A stretch of 64,000 nt of DNA from PGYR01 sp046290495 (GTDB lineage: Bacteria; Bacteroidota; Ignavibacteria; Kapaibacteriales; UBA2268): positions 180,941 to 244,940 of the forward strand of contig JBKAGT010000001.1 of assembly GCA_046290495.1 (NCBI GenBank). The letters run 5' to 3'. Shown one piece after another: positions 17,543-26,078 of this stretch (within the stretch, counting starts at the first letter, position 1; each line of letters begins with the position of its first letter). The position numbers and the translations under genes are program-made. The notes below the pieces were generated by a model. It was not told where the DNA came from and searched no databases. It saw nothing but the letters and a program-made list of their open reading frames with translations.

Positions 17543-19452
17543 TAAAAATTCTATCATATATTACTGTGGTTTTGATTGGTCTCAACTTTGCTCGTGCAGC
17601 AGACACTAACTCAGTGGATATACAAGAGGTTGTAGTAGAAGAGAAATCAGAACCCAGTAATAATGGGTTTAACTATCTCTCGAATCAATCACTAAGTGAG
17701 AAATATTTGAAGCAGATAAATCCTGTGCAAGTTAGCGACGCTCTGCAATATATATCAGGTGTCAATATTCGAGATTACGGTGGACTTAGCTCTGTACAAA
17801 CAGTATCACTTAGGGGGTTACCTTCTAATCAAACATTAGTGCTATTTGATGGTATGAACATCACGAATTCCCAAACCGGACTGACTGACGTTAGTAAGCT
17901 GTTTATCAGTTCAGTTGATAAAATAGAAGTGGCAAAAGGTGCTAGCTCATCGCTCTATGGAAGCAATGCTATAGCAGGTGTTGTGAATCTGAATACTGGT
18001 AACACAATGAACAATAACTATGGCATGATGCTTAGTTATGACGCATTTACAAATAGAATAGCAGAACTAGATTTGACTCAAAATATTGATTCAGTCCCAT
18101 TTACTTTAAAGCTTAGAAAGACTGATTCCGAGGGTACTTATGGATTTAGATTTAATGGTGAAGAGTTCGAGCGAAACAATAGTGCAGTTAATAATATTGA
18201 CTTGTATCTAGGAAGCATATTCACAGCTGGTGGATTTGTGATTAAGCCAAGACTGATAGCTCGACAATCGAAGCGTGGCGCTCCCGAGCCAGTTATCGGT
18301 GGAGTGCAAAGAGAAAGCAATGCCTTTTTGAAAGAAGCGGACTTACTCGCTTTAGTCACTGCAACTAATTATATCGATGACAGCACAAATATTAAGTTAG
18401 GACTAAGCTACAACTATAGTGATTTGCAGTTCCGCAATCCGAATGCGATTGAGTTCGGAGCTAATGGTATAGACAATGATTATTACAATAACTCTACTCA
18501 GTTCCGAGCACAATTCAATAAATGGATTGGCAAATGGTATTACTCCATAGTTGCTGATGGTACTTACGCTCAGCTCAATGGTGACATGTTGCAAGAAGTT
18601 GGCGATGACAACATAGTTACTCGGGGAAATGGCTCATTAGCTGCTAACCTCAGCTACACTAAGCAAAGCGTAGTCATAGAGTATTCTTACTTTGGGAGTA
18701 TGAGGGCTGATTTCAGTACTGATTTCGCCGCTAACTACGCACCCATGGTTGGTATTAGTGCTAATGTAATGGAAGCGAATTTCCTCTCTAAATTCTCAAT
18801 CTCTGGGGGTTATCGTTTGCCGTCTTTCAATGAGATGTATTACTTGAACTATGGAAACCAAGATTTGAAGCCAGAGAGTGCACTGTCTTACAACTTAGGA
18901 TTTGAGTATTCGCCACCTGCTATTGGCTCATTTGGAGTCAATTTGTTCTACACTTTTACGAACGATCAAATAGCTGCCGTACCTACAGGGCCAATAACTT
19001 GGCAATCACAGAATATTGACAAAGTGGAGAGCAGAGGGATTGAGCTAACAGCTCTTTTCCGTCTGATGGATAATCTTGCTATTAGGTATAACTATATCTA
19101 TCAGCTGCCGACTAATGAGACTTTGAGTACTGACGAGGAGAGTATTCTTCTGCCATATACACCTGAGGAAGTTATCTCGGCAATGCTGACCTATGAACAC
19201 GAATCACTGCTAACAGGGCTTAGCACACAATACAAAAGCTATGTGTTCACTACAATTGATAATGATATGAATCTCATTTTAGATAATTTTTTCCTGATTG
19301 ATTTCTTCGTTTCATACAGACCAGAACTCTTTGGTGGAGATTTGGAGTTGAGAGCGGACATAGAGAATATAACTGACCAGCAGTATCAACTATTTTTGAA
19401 TTTCCCAATGCCAGGGCGAAACATAAGGGCAACCATTAGATATGAATTATAA
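17539..19452 (+). CDS. btuB: TonB-dependent receptor, probable cobalamin transporter BtuB
   Basis: A 637-residue outer-membrane receptor. The GTG start at 17539 overlaps the previous stop by 4 nt, and the signal peptide is MIKILSYITVVLIGLNFARA. A TonB box-like VDIQEVVVEE is followed by the plug domain (about 50-150: VQTVSLRGLPSNQTLVLFDGM, KIEVAKGASSSLYGSNAIAG) and a barrel ending RATIRYEL. FRLPSFNEMYY-type and NLKPESAL-type barrel signatures are present (GYRLPSFNEMYYLNYGNQDL). The cobalamin assignment rests on the B12 riboswitch heading the operon and the BtuG-like lipoprotein gene downstream, because plug sequences alone do not define the substrate. It overlaps the next gene by 11 nt. Confidence 0.85.
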   Translation: MIKILSYITVVLIGLNFARAADTNSVDIQEVVVEEKSEPSNNGFNYLSNQSLSEKYLKQINPVQVSDALQYISGVNIRDYGGLSSVQTVSLRGLPSNQTLVLFDGMNITNSQTGLTDVSKLFISSVDKIEVAKGASSSLYGSNAIAGVVNLNTGNTMNNNYGMMLSYDAFTNRIAELDLTQNIDSVPFTLKLRKTDSEGTYGFRFNGEEFERNNSAVNNIDLYLGSIFTAGGFVIKPRLIARQSKRGAPEPVIGGVQRESNAFLKEADLLALVTATNYIDDSTNIKLGLSYNYSDLQFRNPNAIEFGANGIDNDYYNNSTQFRAQFNKWIGKWYYSIVADGTYAQLNGDMLQEVGDDNIVTRGNGSLAANLSYTKQSVVIEYSYFGSMRADFSTDFAANYAPMVGISANVMEANFLSKFSISGGYRLPSFNEMYYLNYGNQDLKPESALSYNLGFEYSPPAIGSFGVNLFYTFTNDQIAAVPTGPITWQSQNIDKVESRGIELTALFRLMDNLAIRYNYIYQLPTNETLSTDEESILLPYTPEEVISAMLTYEHESLLTGLSTQYKSYVFTTIDNDMNLILDNFFLIDFFVSYRPELFGGDLELRADIENITDQQYQLFLNFPMPGRNIRATIRYEL

Positions 19453-20314
19453 GATTTTTATAATAACTATACTCGCAATGAGCCAATTTTCTCTATCACA
19501 AGATTGTATAACCATCAATACAGTAGCGTCATTCACTCCCGGCGAAGGACAAAACTTAGGGCAAGGTGATGAGTTTTTCCCTCAGAATATTCTTGGTCGC
19601 CCATCAGAAATAGCAAATTCGGATGTGGCGGAAGCAAGCGAAGAAGAGGTGCTATCACTTGGCTTTGGTGGCGAAATAATAGTTGCAAATACAGACAATG
19701 TGATAATCGATGGTGAAGGAAACGATTTCACAATATTCGAAAATGCCTTTGTCAACCCAATAACCCAAAGAATCTTTGCTGAACCGGGAGTAGTTAGCGT
19801 TAGCAAAGATGGCATTGAGTATGTTCAATTCCCTTACGTTTTTTCAACGCTAAAGGGGTGTGCTGGTACTATTCCTACTTATGGTGAACAAGATTATTGC
19901 AATCCATCAACAAGTGGTGGGAACTCTTTTGACTTAGCTGATATCGGTATTGACTCTATCAGGTACATTAAAATCACTGACATTACTGTAGATGTATTCG
20001 CTACTCCAAATCATTTATATTATGATGTATCTCTGAGTGGATTCGATCTAGATGCAGTTGTTATACATAACTATACAGCAAAGAAAATCAGCTCCGTCAA
20101 CGATAGCGAAATAGAGCATTATACTATTAGCAATAGCGCAATCAGTAGTAAAAGCCATGCAAATAGCATTCGCATTTACACACTTAGTGGAGAGCAAATT
20201 GGTGAGCTGATTGGAATTGGTCAGTATAATTTTAGTAACTTGAATTTTGGTGTTTACTTAATCGCAATAGAAAACAATGGTAGAATTTACCATGAGAAAA
20301 TTATTAATTATTAG
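19442..20314 (+). CDS. Secreted surface protein with short sorting-like C-terminus, B12 operon
   Basis: 290 residues with signal peptide MNYKIFIITILAMSQFSLS. The main domain (about 20-205) is a single beta-rich module with LGFGGEIIVAN, GEGNDFTIFENAFVNP, GVVSVSKDGIEYVQFP and IGIDSIRYIKITDIT. This is the pattern of a family of cell-surface proteins often seen beside BtuB-type receptors in Bacteroidota. Three Cys (two in the LKGC and YC segments) may form a disulphide. The last about 60 residues (IRIYTLSGEQI to YHEKIINY) look like a short type A T9SS sorting domain. It overlaps both neighbours (11 nt and 23 nt). A cobalamin-binding role, like that of BtuH-type accessory proteins, is possible but not shown by sequence. 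Confidence 0.7.
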   Translation: MNYKIFIITILAMSQFSLSQDCITINTVASFTPGEGQNLGQGDEFFPQNILGRPSEIANSDVAEASEEEVLSLGFGGEIIVANTDNVIIDGEGNDFTIFENAFVNPITQRIFAEPGVVSVSKDGIEYVQFPYVFSTLKGCAGTIPTYGEQDYCNPSTSGGNSFDLADIGIDSIRYIKITDITVDVFATPNHLYYDVSLSGFDLDAVVIHNYTAKKISSVNDSEIEHYTISNSAISSKSHANSIRIYTLSGEQIGELIGIGQYNFSNLNFGVYLIAIENNGRIYHEKIINY

Positions 20315-21389
20315 CTTATTGGTCATTGGTTCATGGGGCTGTGTTCAAACGCCTTCAGAGCCAACTAACAACAGACCAGTTAACTTAGACACACTAAGTA
20401 TACCATTCCCTGAAACTGGTGCTATGGTGCTTTGTGAAGGACTGTGGAACTACTCGAACTCGGATATATACCTATATGACTATTCTACCAATAATCTGAG
20501 TGAGAGCTACTTTCTGACAGCTACTGGCAGCTATCTGGGGGACATTGTCTCCGATGTAGCAATGACCGAAAACCAGATGATATTCACCGCAACTGGCACT
20601 AGACAATTGATATTAGTTGACTACAAAACACCTGCAATTCTGCACAAAATCAACATTGATTATGACAGGGCAGCACCAAGGTCTATCACACTTAATGATG
20701 GGAAGTACTACTACACTGATTTGTACCGAGATGAAGTTCGATACGGCAGCTATTCTGATTCCTTGAGTTTACCAGAAGGAATGTTCGAAACTGGCGCAGC
20801 ACCAGAAGATATAATAGCTTACAATGGGAAGTTATTCATTGCAAATTCAGGGTTTGGTGATTACAGACAAGAAGATAAAAACGCAGGCACACTTCAGATA
20901 ATTGATATAGCAACAGGGCAAAGCGATTACGTTTACATTGGCCCCAACTTAGTCAAACTGGAGCTAGATACAATAGACAATTACATAGCTTGTGGCTACT
21001 TGAATACACCAACTGGTGTTCACAATGGTGAACCAGGGGGAATTGTTTTTGTGGATTTGACAACTCATGAAGTAAAGCAAAAAATGCAAATGCAAGACTT
21101 CACAGACGTACAGCTGAGCCAAAAGGACGGTAGGATATATTACCTTACGAAAGAAGGCGTTTACACCATGCCCGACATTTACAGCCGTGCTTTGCCACAA
21201 TTAATATTGGAAAACAACACAAAAGATATTTGGTATTCGCTCTCTTACAATGAGCAAATGCAGGAACTTTGGATAGGCAACGCTCGCAACTACCAATCTG
21301 ACGGAGAGATAATAGTAACCGATGAGCAAGGGCAGATTATCCGCCGCCACGAAGTAGGCAAAAATCCGAACAATGTTGTTTTTTACTAA
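20292..21389 (+). CDS. BtuG-like surface lipoprotein, seven-blade propeller type (YncE/DUF5074-like)
   Basis: 365 residues from ATG 20292, the start that gives a lipoprotein signal MRKLLIISLLVIGSWGC with Cys17 as the acylated residue. The earlier in-frame ATG at 20277 adds five residues. The mature region holds YncE-like blades: DIYLYDYSTNNL, LILVDYKTPAIL, GKYYYTDLYRDEV, GTLQIIDIATGQ, GGIVFVDLTTHEV, WIGNARNYQSDGE, and ends VGKNPNNVVFY. This architecture and position beside BtuB match BtuG of Bacteroides, a surface lipoprotein that binds cobalamin tightly and docks on BtuB. Homology to BtuG itself needs a profile search. Last gene of the riboswitch operon. Confidence 0.75.
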   Translation: MRKLLIISLLVIGSWGCVQTPSEPTNNRPVNLDTLSIPFPETGAMVLCEGLWNYSNSDIYLYDYSTNNLSESYFLTATGSYLGDIVSDVAMTENQMIFTATGTRQLILVDYKTPAILHKINIDYDRAAPRSITLNDGKYYYTDLYRDEVRYGSYSDSLSLPEGMFETGAAPEDIIAYNGKLFIANSGFGDYRQEDKNAGTLQIIDIATGQSDYVYIGPNLVKLELDTIDNYIACGYLNTPTGVHNGEPGGIVFVDLTTHEVKQKMQMQDFTDVQLSQKDGRIYYLTKEGVYTMPDIYSRALPQLILENNTKDIWYSLSYNEQMQELWIGNARNYQSDGEIIVTDEQGQIIRRHEVGKNPNNVVFY

Positions 21390-21426
21390 CTGCAACTAAT
21401 AGCAAAATCAATCGTCTCTATAGCTT

Positions 21427-22320
21427 ATGAGTGACTACAGAAAATATTTGGAACCAACGGCAGCTGCACAGCTGAACGGAATAGACCTGAAAGCGAAAAT
21501 GGTGGTAGAAGGGTTCATAACTGGCCTGCACAAATCGCCCTATCATGGATTCAGTGTTGAGTTTGCAGAGCACAGACCTTACCGTGCAGGTGACGAAGTA
21601 AAAAATATAGACTGGAAGGTCTATGGACGTTCCAATCGCTACTACGTAAAGCAATACGAAGAGGAGACCAATCTCCGCTCTACGGTGTTGGTCGATATTT
21701 CTGCGTCTATGGCATTCGCATCCGAGGGGCACATACCCAAGGTGGAATATGCGTCTTATCTCGCAGCATCGCTCAGCTACCTAATGATGAAGCAAAGGGA
21801 CTCAGTTGGCTTAGCACTTTATGACAATGAGGTGCAAACCTACTTGCCCTCCAAGTCGAAGCCGTCATACTTGAATCTAATTCTAAAGGAGTTGGAAGCC
21901 GTAAAACCGACTGGCGAAACCGAAACAGCAAAGGCATTGGACAAGTTAGCTGACAAAATAAAAAGACGTGGCCTAATAATTATTATCTCCGATTTTTTCG
22001 ACGATGTTGACTCCATCAGCTCGGCACTCAAGCACTTCCGCCACAAGGAAAACGAGGTGATTGTATTCCAACTGTTAGACCCAAGAGAGCTAGATTTCGA
22101 TTTCGGCAGAGCGGCCAAGTTTGTCGATTTGGAAACTGGCGAAGAGATGGCAACCAACAGCCACCAGTTGAAAGATGCTTACCAAAAGAAAATGAAAGAG
22201 TTCACAAAGCAGATAAGAGATGTGTGCCACAGCCAAAAAGTGGACTACAACTTAGTCGTCACTTCCGACCCATTCGACAAGGCAATGCGTGAGTTCTTAT
22301 CTAAGCGTGCAAAGGTTTAG
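21427..22320 (+). CDS. DUF58 domain protein (von Willebrand A-like)
   Basis: A 297-residue cytoplasmic protein of the DUF58 family, usually a partner of MoxR-type AAA ATPases in metalloprotein or envelope assembly. The N-terminal signature HGFSVEFAEHRPYRAGDEVKNIDW and YVKQYEEETNL is classic DUF58. The VWA fold follows with a metal-site motif DISASM (D-x-S-x-S) near residue 97 and LIIIISDFFDD in the second half. There are no membrane segments. No moxR gene is adjacent, which is unusual for this family. It starts 37 nt after the B12 operon and could be read through from it. The complementary partner gene is probably elsewhere. Confidence 0.88.
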   Translation: MSDYRKYLEPTAAAQLNGIDLKAKMVVEGFITGLHKSPYHGFSVEFAEHRPYRAGDEVKNIDWKVYGRSNRYYVKQYEEETNLRSTVLVDISASMAFASEGHIPKVEYASYLAASLSYLMMKQRDSVGLALYDNEVQTYLPSKSKPSYLNLILKELEAVKPTGETETAKALDKLADKIKRRGLIIIISDFFDDVDSISSALKHFRHKENEVIVFQLLDPRELDFDFGRAAKFVDLETGEEMATNSHQLKDAYQKKMKEFTKQIRDVCHSQKVDYNLVVTSDPFDKAMREFLSKRAKV

Positions 22321-22333
22321 TCAACAAACTCTC

Positions 22334-23320
22334 TCACCTTAAATAATGAAATGTAAATACATTACTATCGATTAATAGTATTCCTTCCTTGTTTTCTTTT
22401 GTCTCTTTGAAAGTCAATAGCTGTTTTTTGCCACCAATTTGCTGATTAAATAATAAATGAAACTGAAAATCAAAAGTATATATTGGTTTTAATGTATCAT
22501 TCTCTATTTTTGCAATATATATTGAATTAGTATCATTCTTTGCTTGAATCGGTATATCTTTACATAAATGGAACAGTTCATTATTTACAACAAATGAAGT
22601 TGATATATATAGAAATTTTTTTAAAAATAAATTTTCAACTCCATTCCAAGAGGTACCTTGCATTAATTCATCAAAATCCCATCTTGATTTTTCAAGTTTC
22701 TCAGGATCACTAATTTTTGATACATTACTATACACACCCTCATGTCGTAAGGCATTAGTAACATAATATTCATTATTTAATTTATTAACTATGATGGCAC
22801 AAGTAGATTCAGCTTCATATTTCTCATTTGTTTTTTTATTTTGAAAATATAGTGCTCCTCCCCACTCTCCATGGCAACTGGCGTAAATGTTATATTCATC
22901 ATCTTCAAATATTTTGAAATTCCTTTTTTCAATGGGTTGAAATTCTGTATTGTTATTTACTAATACGAAATTCTCTTCTTCTCCTCCTTTTAATTTTAGA
23001 AAGAGACTGTCATTTTCAATTACTAGATCATAATAACTAGTATTTTCTATTGCTTTTGGCACTTTAACTTCATTGATATAAGTACCTTCTTCGTCTAAGA
23101 TTATTAATTTTTTATCGCTATGATTGATAACGCAGAAGTACTTATTTTCAAAATAAGCAACTCTTTCTAATTCACCTTCGTGCTTGTAATCAAAAGTATC
23201 TTTATAAATCACAAACAAAGAGTCTTTGGAGTAATTAATCTTCTTGTCTGACGCATCGTTATTATCATCACAAGAGAGTAATGATAGCAGCAAAAACATA
23301 ATGATAGGGATTCTTTTCAT
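22334..23320 (-). CDS. Lipoprotein of unknown function
   Basis: 328 residues with a lipoprotein signal MKRIPIIMFLLLSLLSCDDN (lipobox LLSC, Cys17). The mature part is hydrophilic and beta-rich, with repeated short strand pairs (YFENKYFCVINHSDKKLIIL, ALYFQNKKTNEKYEAE, LKPIYTFDFQFHLLFN). It resembles the 6-bladed-propeller lipoproteins of Bacteroidota in length and composition, but no blade consensus is clear. It converges on the DUF58 gene with a 13-nt gap and is followed upstream by a repeat-bearing spacer. No function is assigned. Confidence 0.7.
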   Translation of the reverse strand: MKRIPIIMFLLLSLLSCDDNNDASDKKINYSKDSLFVIYKDTFDYKHEGELERVAYFENKYFCVINHSDKKLIILDEEGTYINEVKVPKAIENTSYYDLVIENDSLFLKLKGGEEENFVLVNNNTEFQPIEKRNFKIFEDDEYNIYASCHGEWGGALYFQNKKTNEKYEAESTCAIIVNKLNNEYYVTNALRHEGVYSNVSKISDPEKLEKSRWDFDELMQGTSWNGVENLFLKKFLYISTSFVVNNELFHLCKDIPIQAKNDTNSIYIAKIENDTLKPIYTFDFQFHLLFNQQIGGKKQLLTFKETKENKEGILLIDSNVFTFHYLR

Positions 23321-23397
23321 TGAACATCTAAATTGTTTTTATTCATCCCAATTTACCCAATCCTAGTTGAATGAGCAAATGTAGTTTAAATTAAGTA

Positions 23398-23495
23398 AAG
23401 ATGGACTCCACGGTCGCTGTGCCTCCCTCTGAGTGTCGTTGGCTTCTGCTGGCAGAGGTGAATTCTGCTGAAAGCAAAATTCGGAGGTGGGCTAT
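23398..23495. repeat. Intergenic palindromic repeat (CTCC...CTCTGAGTG family)
   Basis: Contains GACTCCACGGTCGCTGTGCC then CTCTGAGTG, a variant of a segment also found at about 25909-25937, 32409-32446 and 60121-60147. It is followed by an imperfect hairpin TTCTGCTG...CAGAGGTGAATTCTGCTG. Intergenic only; no coding potential. Confidence 0.5.
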
Positions 23496-23497
23496 TA

Positions 23498-24223
23498 TTA
23501 CACTTCGCAATTATAAATTACAGGCATTTGCCCTTTCCACTCGTCCCATAGCTTTTCGTCAGTGATTAGATTAGACATGAAGTTTGCCACATTTATTCGG
23601 CTGGTTTTACCAGAGTCAAATATAGCATCTCTTATAGGAGAAGGGTGTAGTTCGTATTTGCTGACCTCATCATGATTAATTAAGCCATCAGGGCGAACAG
23701 TTACCCATTCTATTTGGTTGTTATTTTGCCCTATTTCTGTTCGTAAGTAGTCAGCTGCGTGTTCATTATCAGTGTGTGGTGGTAGTAAAATTCTGAGTAA
23801 CCCAACTACAATTTTATGAGCAAATGACACTTGTTCATTTAAGTCTCGGTTGCGGTTTCCTGTGGTGTTCATTAGTACAAATTTGATTGGCTTACTTTCC
23901 GAATTCTGGATAGCTGACTGACATGCTAACTTCACAGCATCGGTCACAAGTCTGCGCGGCTTTCCGAACAGCCCTTTGAATGTGATGTTATGTCCTAAGC
24001 AAGAAGCAACAGCATCACAATCCGCTAAGTGTGCTGTCATTTCCTCAGTTGTCATCTCCGATATACTTGCTTTAACTATTGTGAGTAGCTTATATTCTTT
24101 CCAAGATTGGGGTAACTTTTCTGGTGAACGGACTATCGCTTTCACTTCTTGCCCACTATCCAAAAGCTGCTCTACCAAATGTTTTCCGGTCGCACCGCTT
24201 GCTCCCATGACTAATACTTTCAT
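23498..24223 (-). CDS. NAD(P)-binding atypical SDR (NmrA/YwnB-like)
   Basis: A 241-residue Rossmann-fold protein. The N-terminal nucleotide-binding motif VLVMGASGATGKHLVEQLL (GxxGxxG) is followed by AIVRSPEKLP, where an Arg could read the NADP 2'-phosphate. It also has DCDAVASCLGHN, FVLMNTTGNRNRD and EWVTVRPDGLIN. This is the pattern of the NAD(P)H-binding PF13460 family, atypical short-chain dehydrogenases without the canonical YxxxK site. The substrate is unknown. The gene lies 9 nt downstream of a membrane-protein gene on the same strand, so the two are probably co-transcribed. Confidence 0.82.
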   Translation of the reverse strand: MKVLVMGASGATGKHLVEQLLDSGQEVKAIVRSPEKLPQSWKEYKLLTIVKASISEMTTEEMTAHLADCDAVASCLGHNITFKGLFGKPRRLVTDAVKLACQSAIQNSESKPIKFVLMNTTGNRNRDLNEQVSFAHKIVVGLLRILLPPHTDNEHAADYLRTEIGQNNNQIEWVTVRPDGLINHDEVSKYELHPSPIRDAIFDSGKTSRINVANFMSNLITDEKLWDEWKGQMPVIYNCEV

Positions 24224-24232
24224 ACTTACCTT

Positions 24233-25726
24233 TTATTTATTCTTTTCAAACATTTGTTCCAAATGCTCTATTTTTGATTCATTTGTTGTGTATAGTCCAA
24301 AGTAAGTGCTATCTCCAGCAGTTGGGTTGTACTGATACCAGTACCCAATATTCTTCCATTTGTCTGAGAGAAGCTCACCCTCCCAAGTGCGATACATTAT
24401 TGCTACATCCGTGTCCCAAGATGCAGCTAAGCTATCTAGAAATTCACTGGTCTGGTAGCCATTGCGAATAGCTTCGGTGACTTCGCCAGTCGCTAATCCA
24501 TTTACATCAAGGATTGGGTTTTCGGTGAAAAAGCAAAGTGTCCCTATATCTCCTGCCATTATCATTTCGTCGTCATCAAAGTTATCGCGGACAAACAGCG
24601 CATAGTCTTCGTGTACTTCCTTGAAGTATTTACCCGAAGTGTTCGACCTTTCTATTGACACTACAAACCTATAGACTAAGGGTAATGAAACAACAACAGC
24701 AGCTACTATGACTAATTTACTGAGCTTATTCTCTGATTGAAGTTGCTTTAGAGCTATTAGTAAAATTACCCCAGACATAAAGATTAGATATGCCTCGTAA
24801 CGAAAGAACCAACCAAAATCCGCGAAAGTGATGTGTTGCAAGAATACCAGTCCAACGAAAATTGTAAGATAAAGAGCTACATTGCTCTTAGTTTTGGCAA
24901 AGTAGAATCCTGATGCTAATAGTATGAAAACCGATGGTAGTATTTGCTTCTTAGTCATCAGTATTTCGCCAACCCTCTGAACTAAAACCACTATTGCTCC
25001 TACATTCGGTTCTAACGCCTTACCCTTTGCTAGCAGTGTGTTTGGTAGGAAATATCCACCTTGACCGATAGAATAAAGTCCATAGATTGTCAGTGGTAAG
25101 AATGCCGCCAAAACTTGGAGTACAGATACAAGATATTTTTTGTTGATAGCAAGGACTAGAAACCCTGCGGCAACAACGAATAGTCCTTCGTAGCGCGATG
25201 CCGACATAAATATAGTTGCAAGATAAAATACCGCTGGTGAGTAGTTTTCATTTGCTATTATCCGCTTCAGATTTATAATATAAAACCCAAGAAAAAATAT
25301 GTGCCACAGGTGTTCCATACCATTCATCACATTGGCTACCAATGGTAAATACACAATGAGTATAGCAAATAGTGCTAGTTGTAATTTGCTATCGAAGTTG
25401 CACTCATCACTCAGCTTGAAAGTAAGATGTACAAGTAAGTTTGCAGCAATTACGTTCAGAATCATTGGATAGTACTCCGAGATAGCAGCTGGCAAGAACA
25501 CATAGAGCAACCAGTTGAGCACAGTGAATAGAATAGAAGAAGATGTACCAGAAAATTCATTCCACACAGAACCCCAAGTGCCATTGTAAAACAGATTTTT
25601 TGCCACTGCAAGGTGAATATATGGGTCATCTATAGCATAGGCAAAACCGTCTGCTATGTTATAAGACACAACTAATTGTGCAATTATAATTAGGTTGACA
25701 ATTACATAATAGTAAGCTTTATTCAT
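24233..25726 (-). CDS. Polytopic membrane protein, GT-C glycosyltransferase-like
   Basis: 497 residues with about ten or more predicted membrane helices across the first 370 residues and a soluble C-terminal domain of about 120 residues. The first external loop carries YAIDDPYIHLAVAKNLFYNGTWG, and an acidic pair in this loop is typical of GT-C fold transferases that use lipid-linked sugars (ArnT/PMT-like). The C-terminal part has VRDNFDDDEMIMAGDIGTLCFF and DVNGLATGEV. These are seen in many uncharacterised FCB membrane proteins. Enzymatic activity is therefore an inference. The next gene downstream is an SDR, 9 nt away. Confidence 0.65.
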   Translation of the reverse strand: MNKAYYYVIVNLIIIAQLVVSYNIADGFAYAIDDPYIHLAVAKNLFYNGTWGSVWNEFSGTSSSILFTVLNWLLYVFLPAAISEYYPMILNVIAANLLVHLTFKLSDECNFDSKLQLALFAILIVYLPLVANVMNGMEHLWHIFFLGFYIINLKRIIANENYSPAVFYLATIFMSASRYEGLFVVAAGFLVLAINKKYLVSVLQVLAAFLPLTIYGLYSIGQGGYFLPNTLLAKGKALEPNVGAIVVLVQRVGEILMTKKQILPSVFILLASGFYFAKTKSNVALYLTIFVGLVFLQHITFADFGWFFRYEAYLIFMSGVILLIALKQLQSENKLSKLVIVAAVVVSLPLVYRFVVSIERSNTSGKYFKEVHEDYALFVRDNFDDDEMIMAGDIGTLCFFTENPILDVNGLATGEVTEAIRNGYQTSEFLDSLAASWDTDVAIMYRTWEGELLSDKWKNIGYWYQYNPTAGDSTYFGLYTTNESKIEHLEQMFEKNK

Positions 25727-26078
25727 CTACACATTCCCTTCTGTTCAATAACTTGATTATAGCTCTAATTGTTTTTCGTACAATTATAGTGATTCCAATT
25801 GGCAAATTACAAAATTTGTTTGGTTAGTTGGTGTTTGGGTGCTGTGGTGTCATTCTGAACGAAGTGAAGAATCCAGGTTAAACAGTGTTGTCTCAATTGC
25901 CTAGACTCTTCGGTTACTACGTAACCTCTGAGTGACGTTCTGCTGTCATTGCGAGAAATACCAGCTAGCTGATATTTCGTGGCAATCTATTTAGAGAGAT
26001 AACCACGTCAACAATGCAAGCATTGTCTCCTCGTTATGACATTACTTTTTTCAACCCCCTTTCTTTGACAGCGTAGAC
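25727..26078. repeat. Gene-free spacer with several interspersed palindromic repeats
   Basis: No open frame of note. It contains GTCATTCTGAACGAAGTGAA (25849-25868) followed by GAATCCAGG. It then has CTAGACTCTTCGG and CTCTGAGTGACG (25909-25937). It also has GTCATTGCGAG with GGCAATCTATTT (about 25946-25992), whose halves enclose the self-complementary AGCTAGCT. Related segments recur at 23401, 32279, 58695 and 60118. They look like dispersed non-coding palindromes of this genome. The promoter for the 497-residue membrane-protein gene must lie in the proximal part. Confidence 0.6.
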
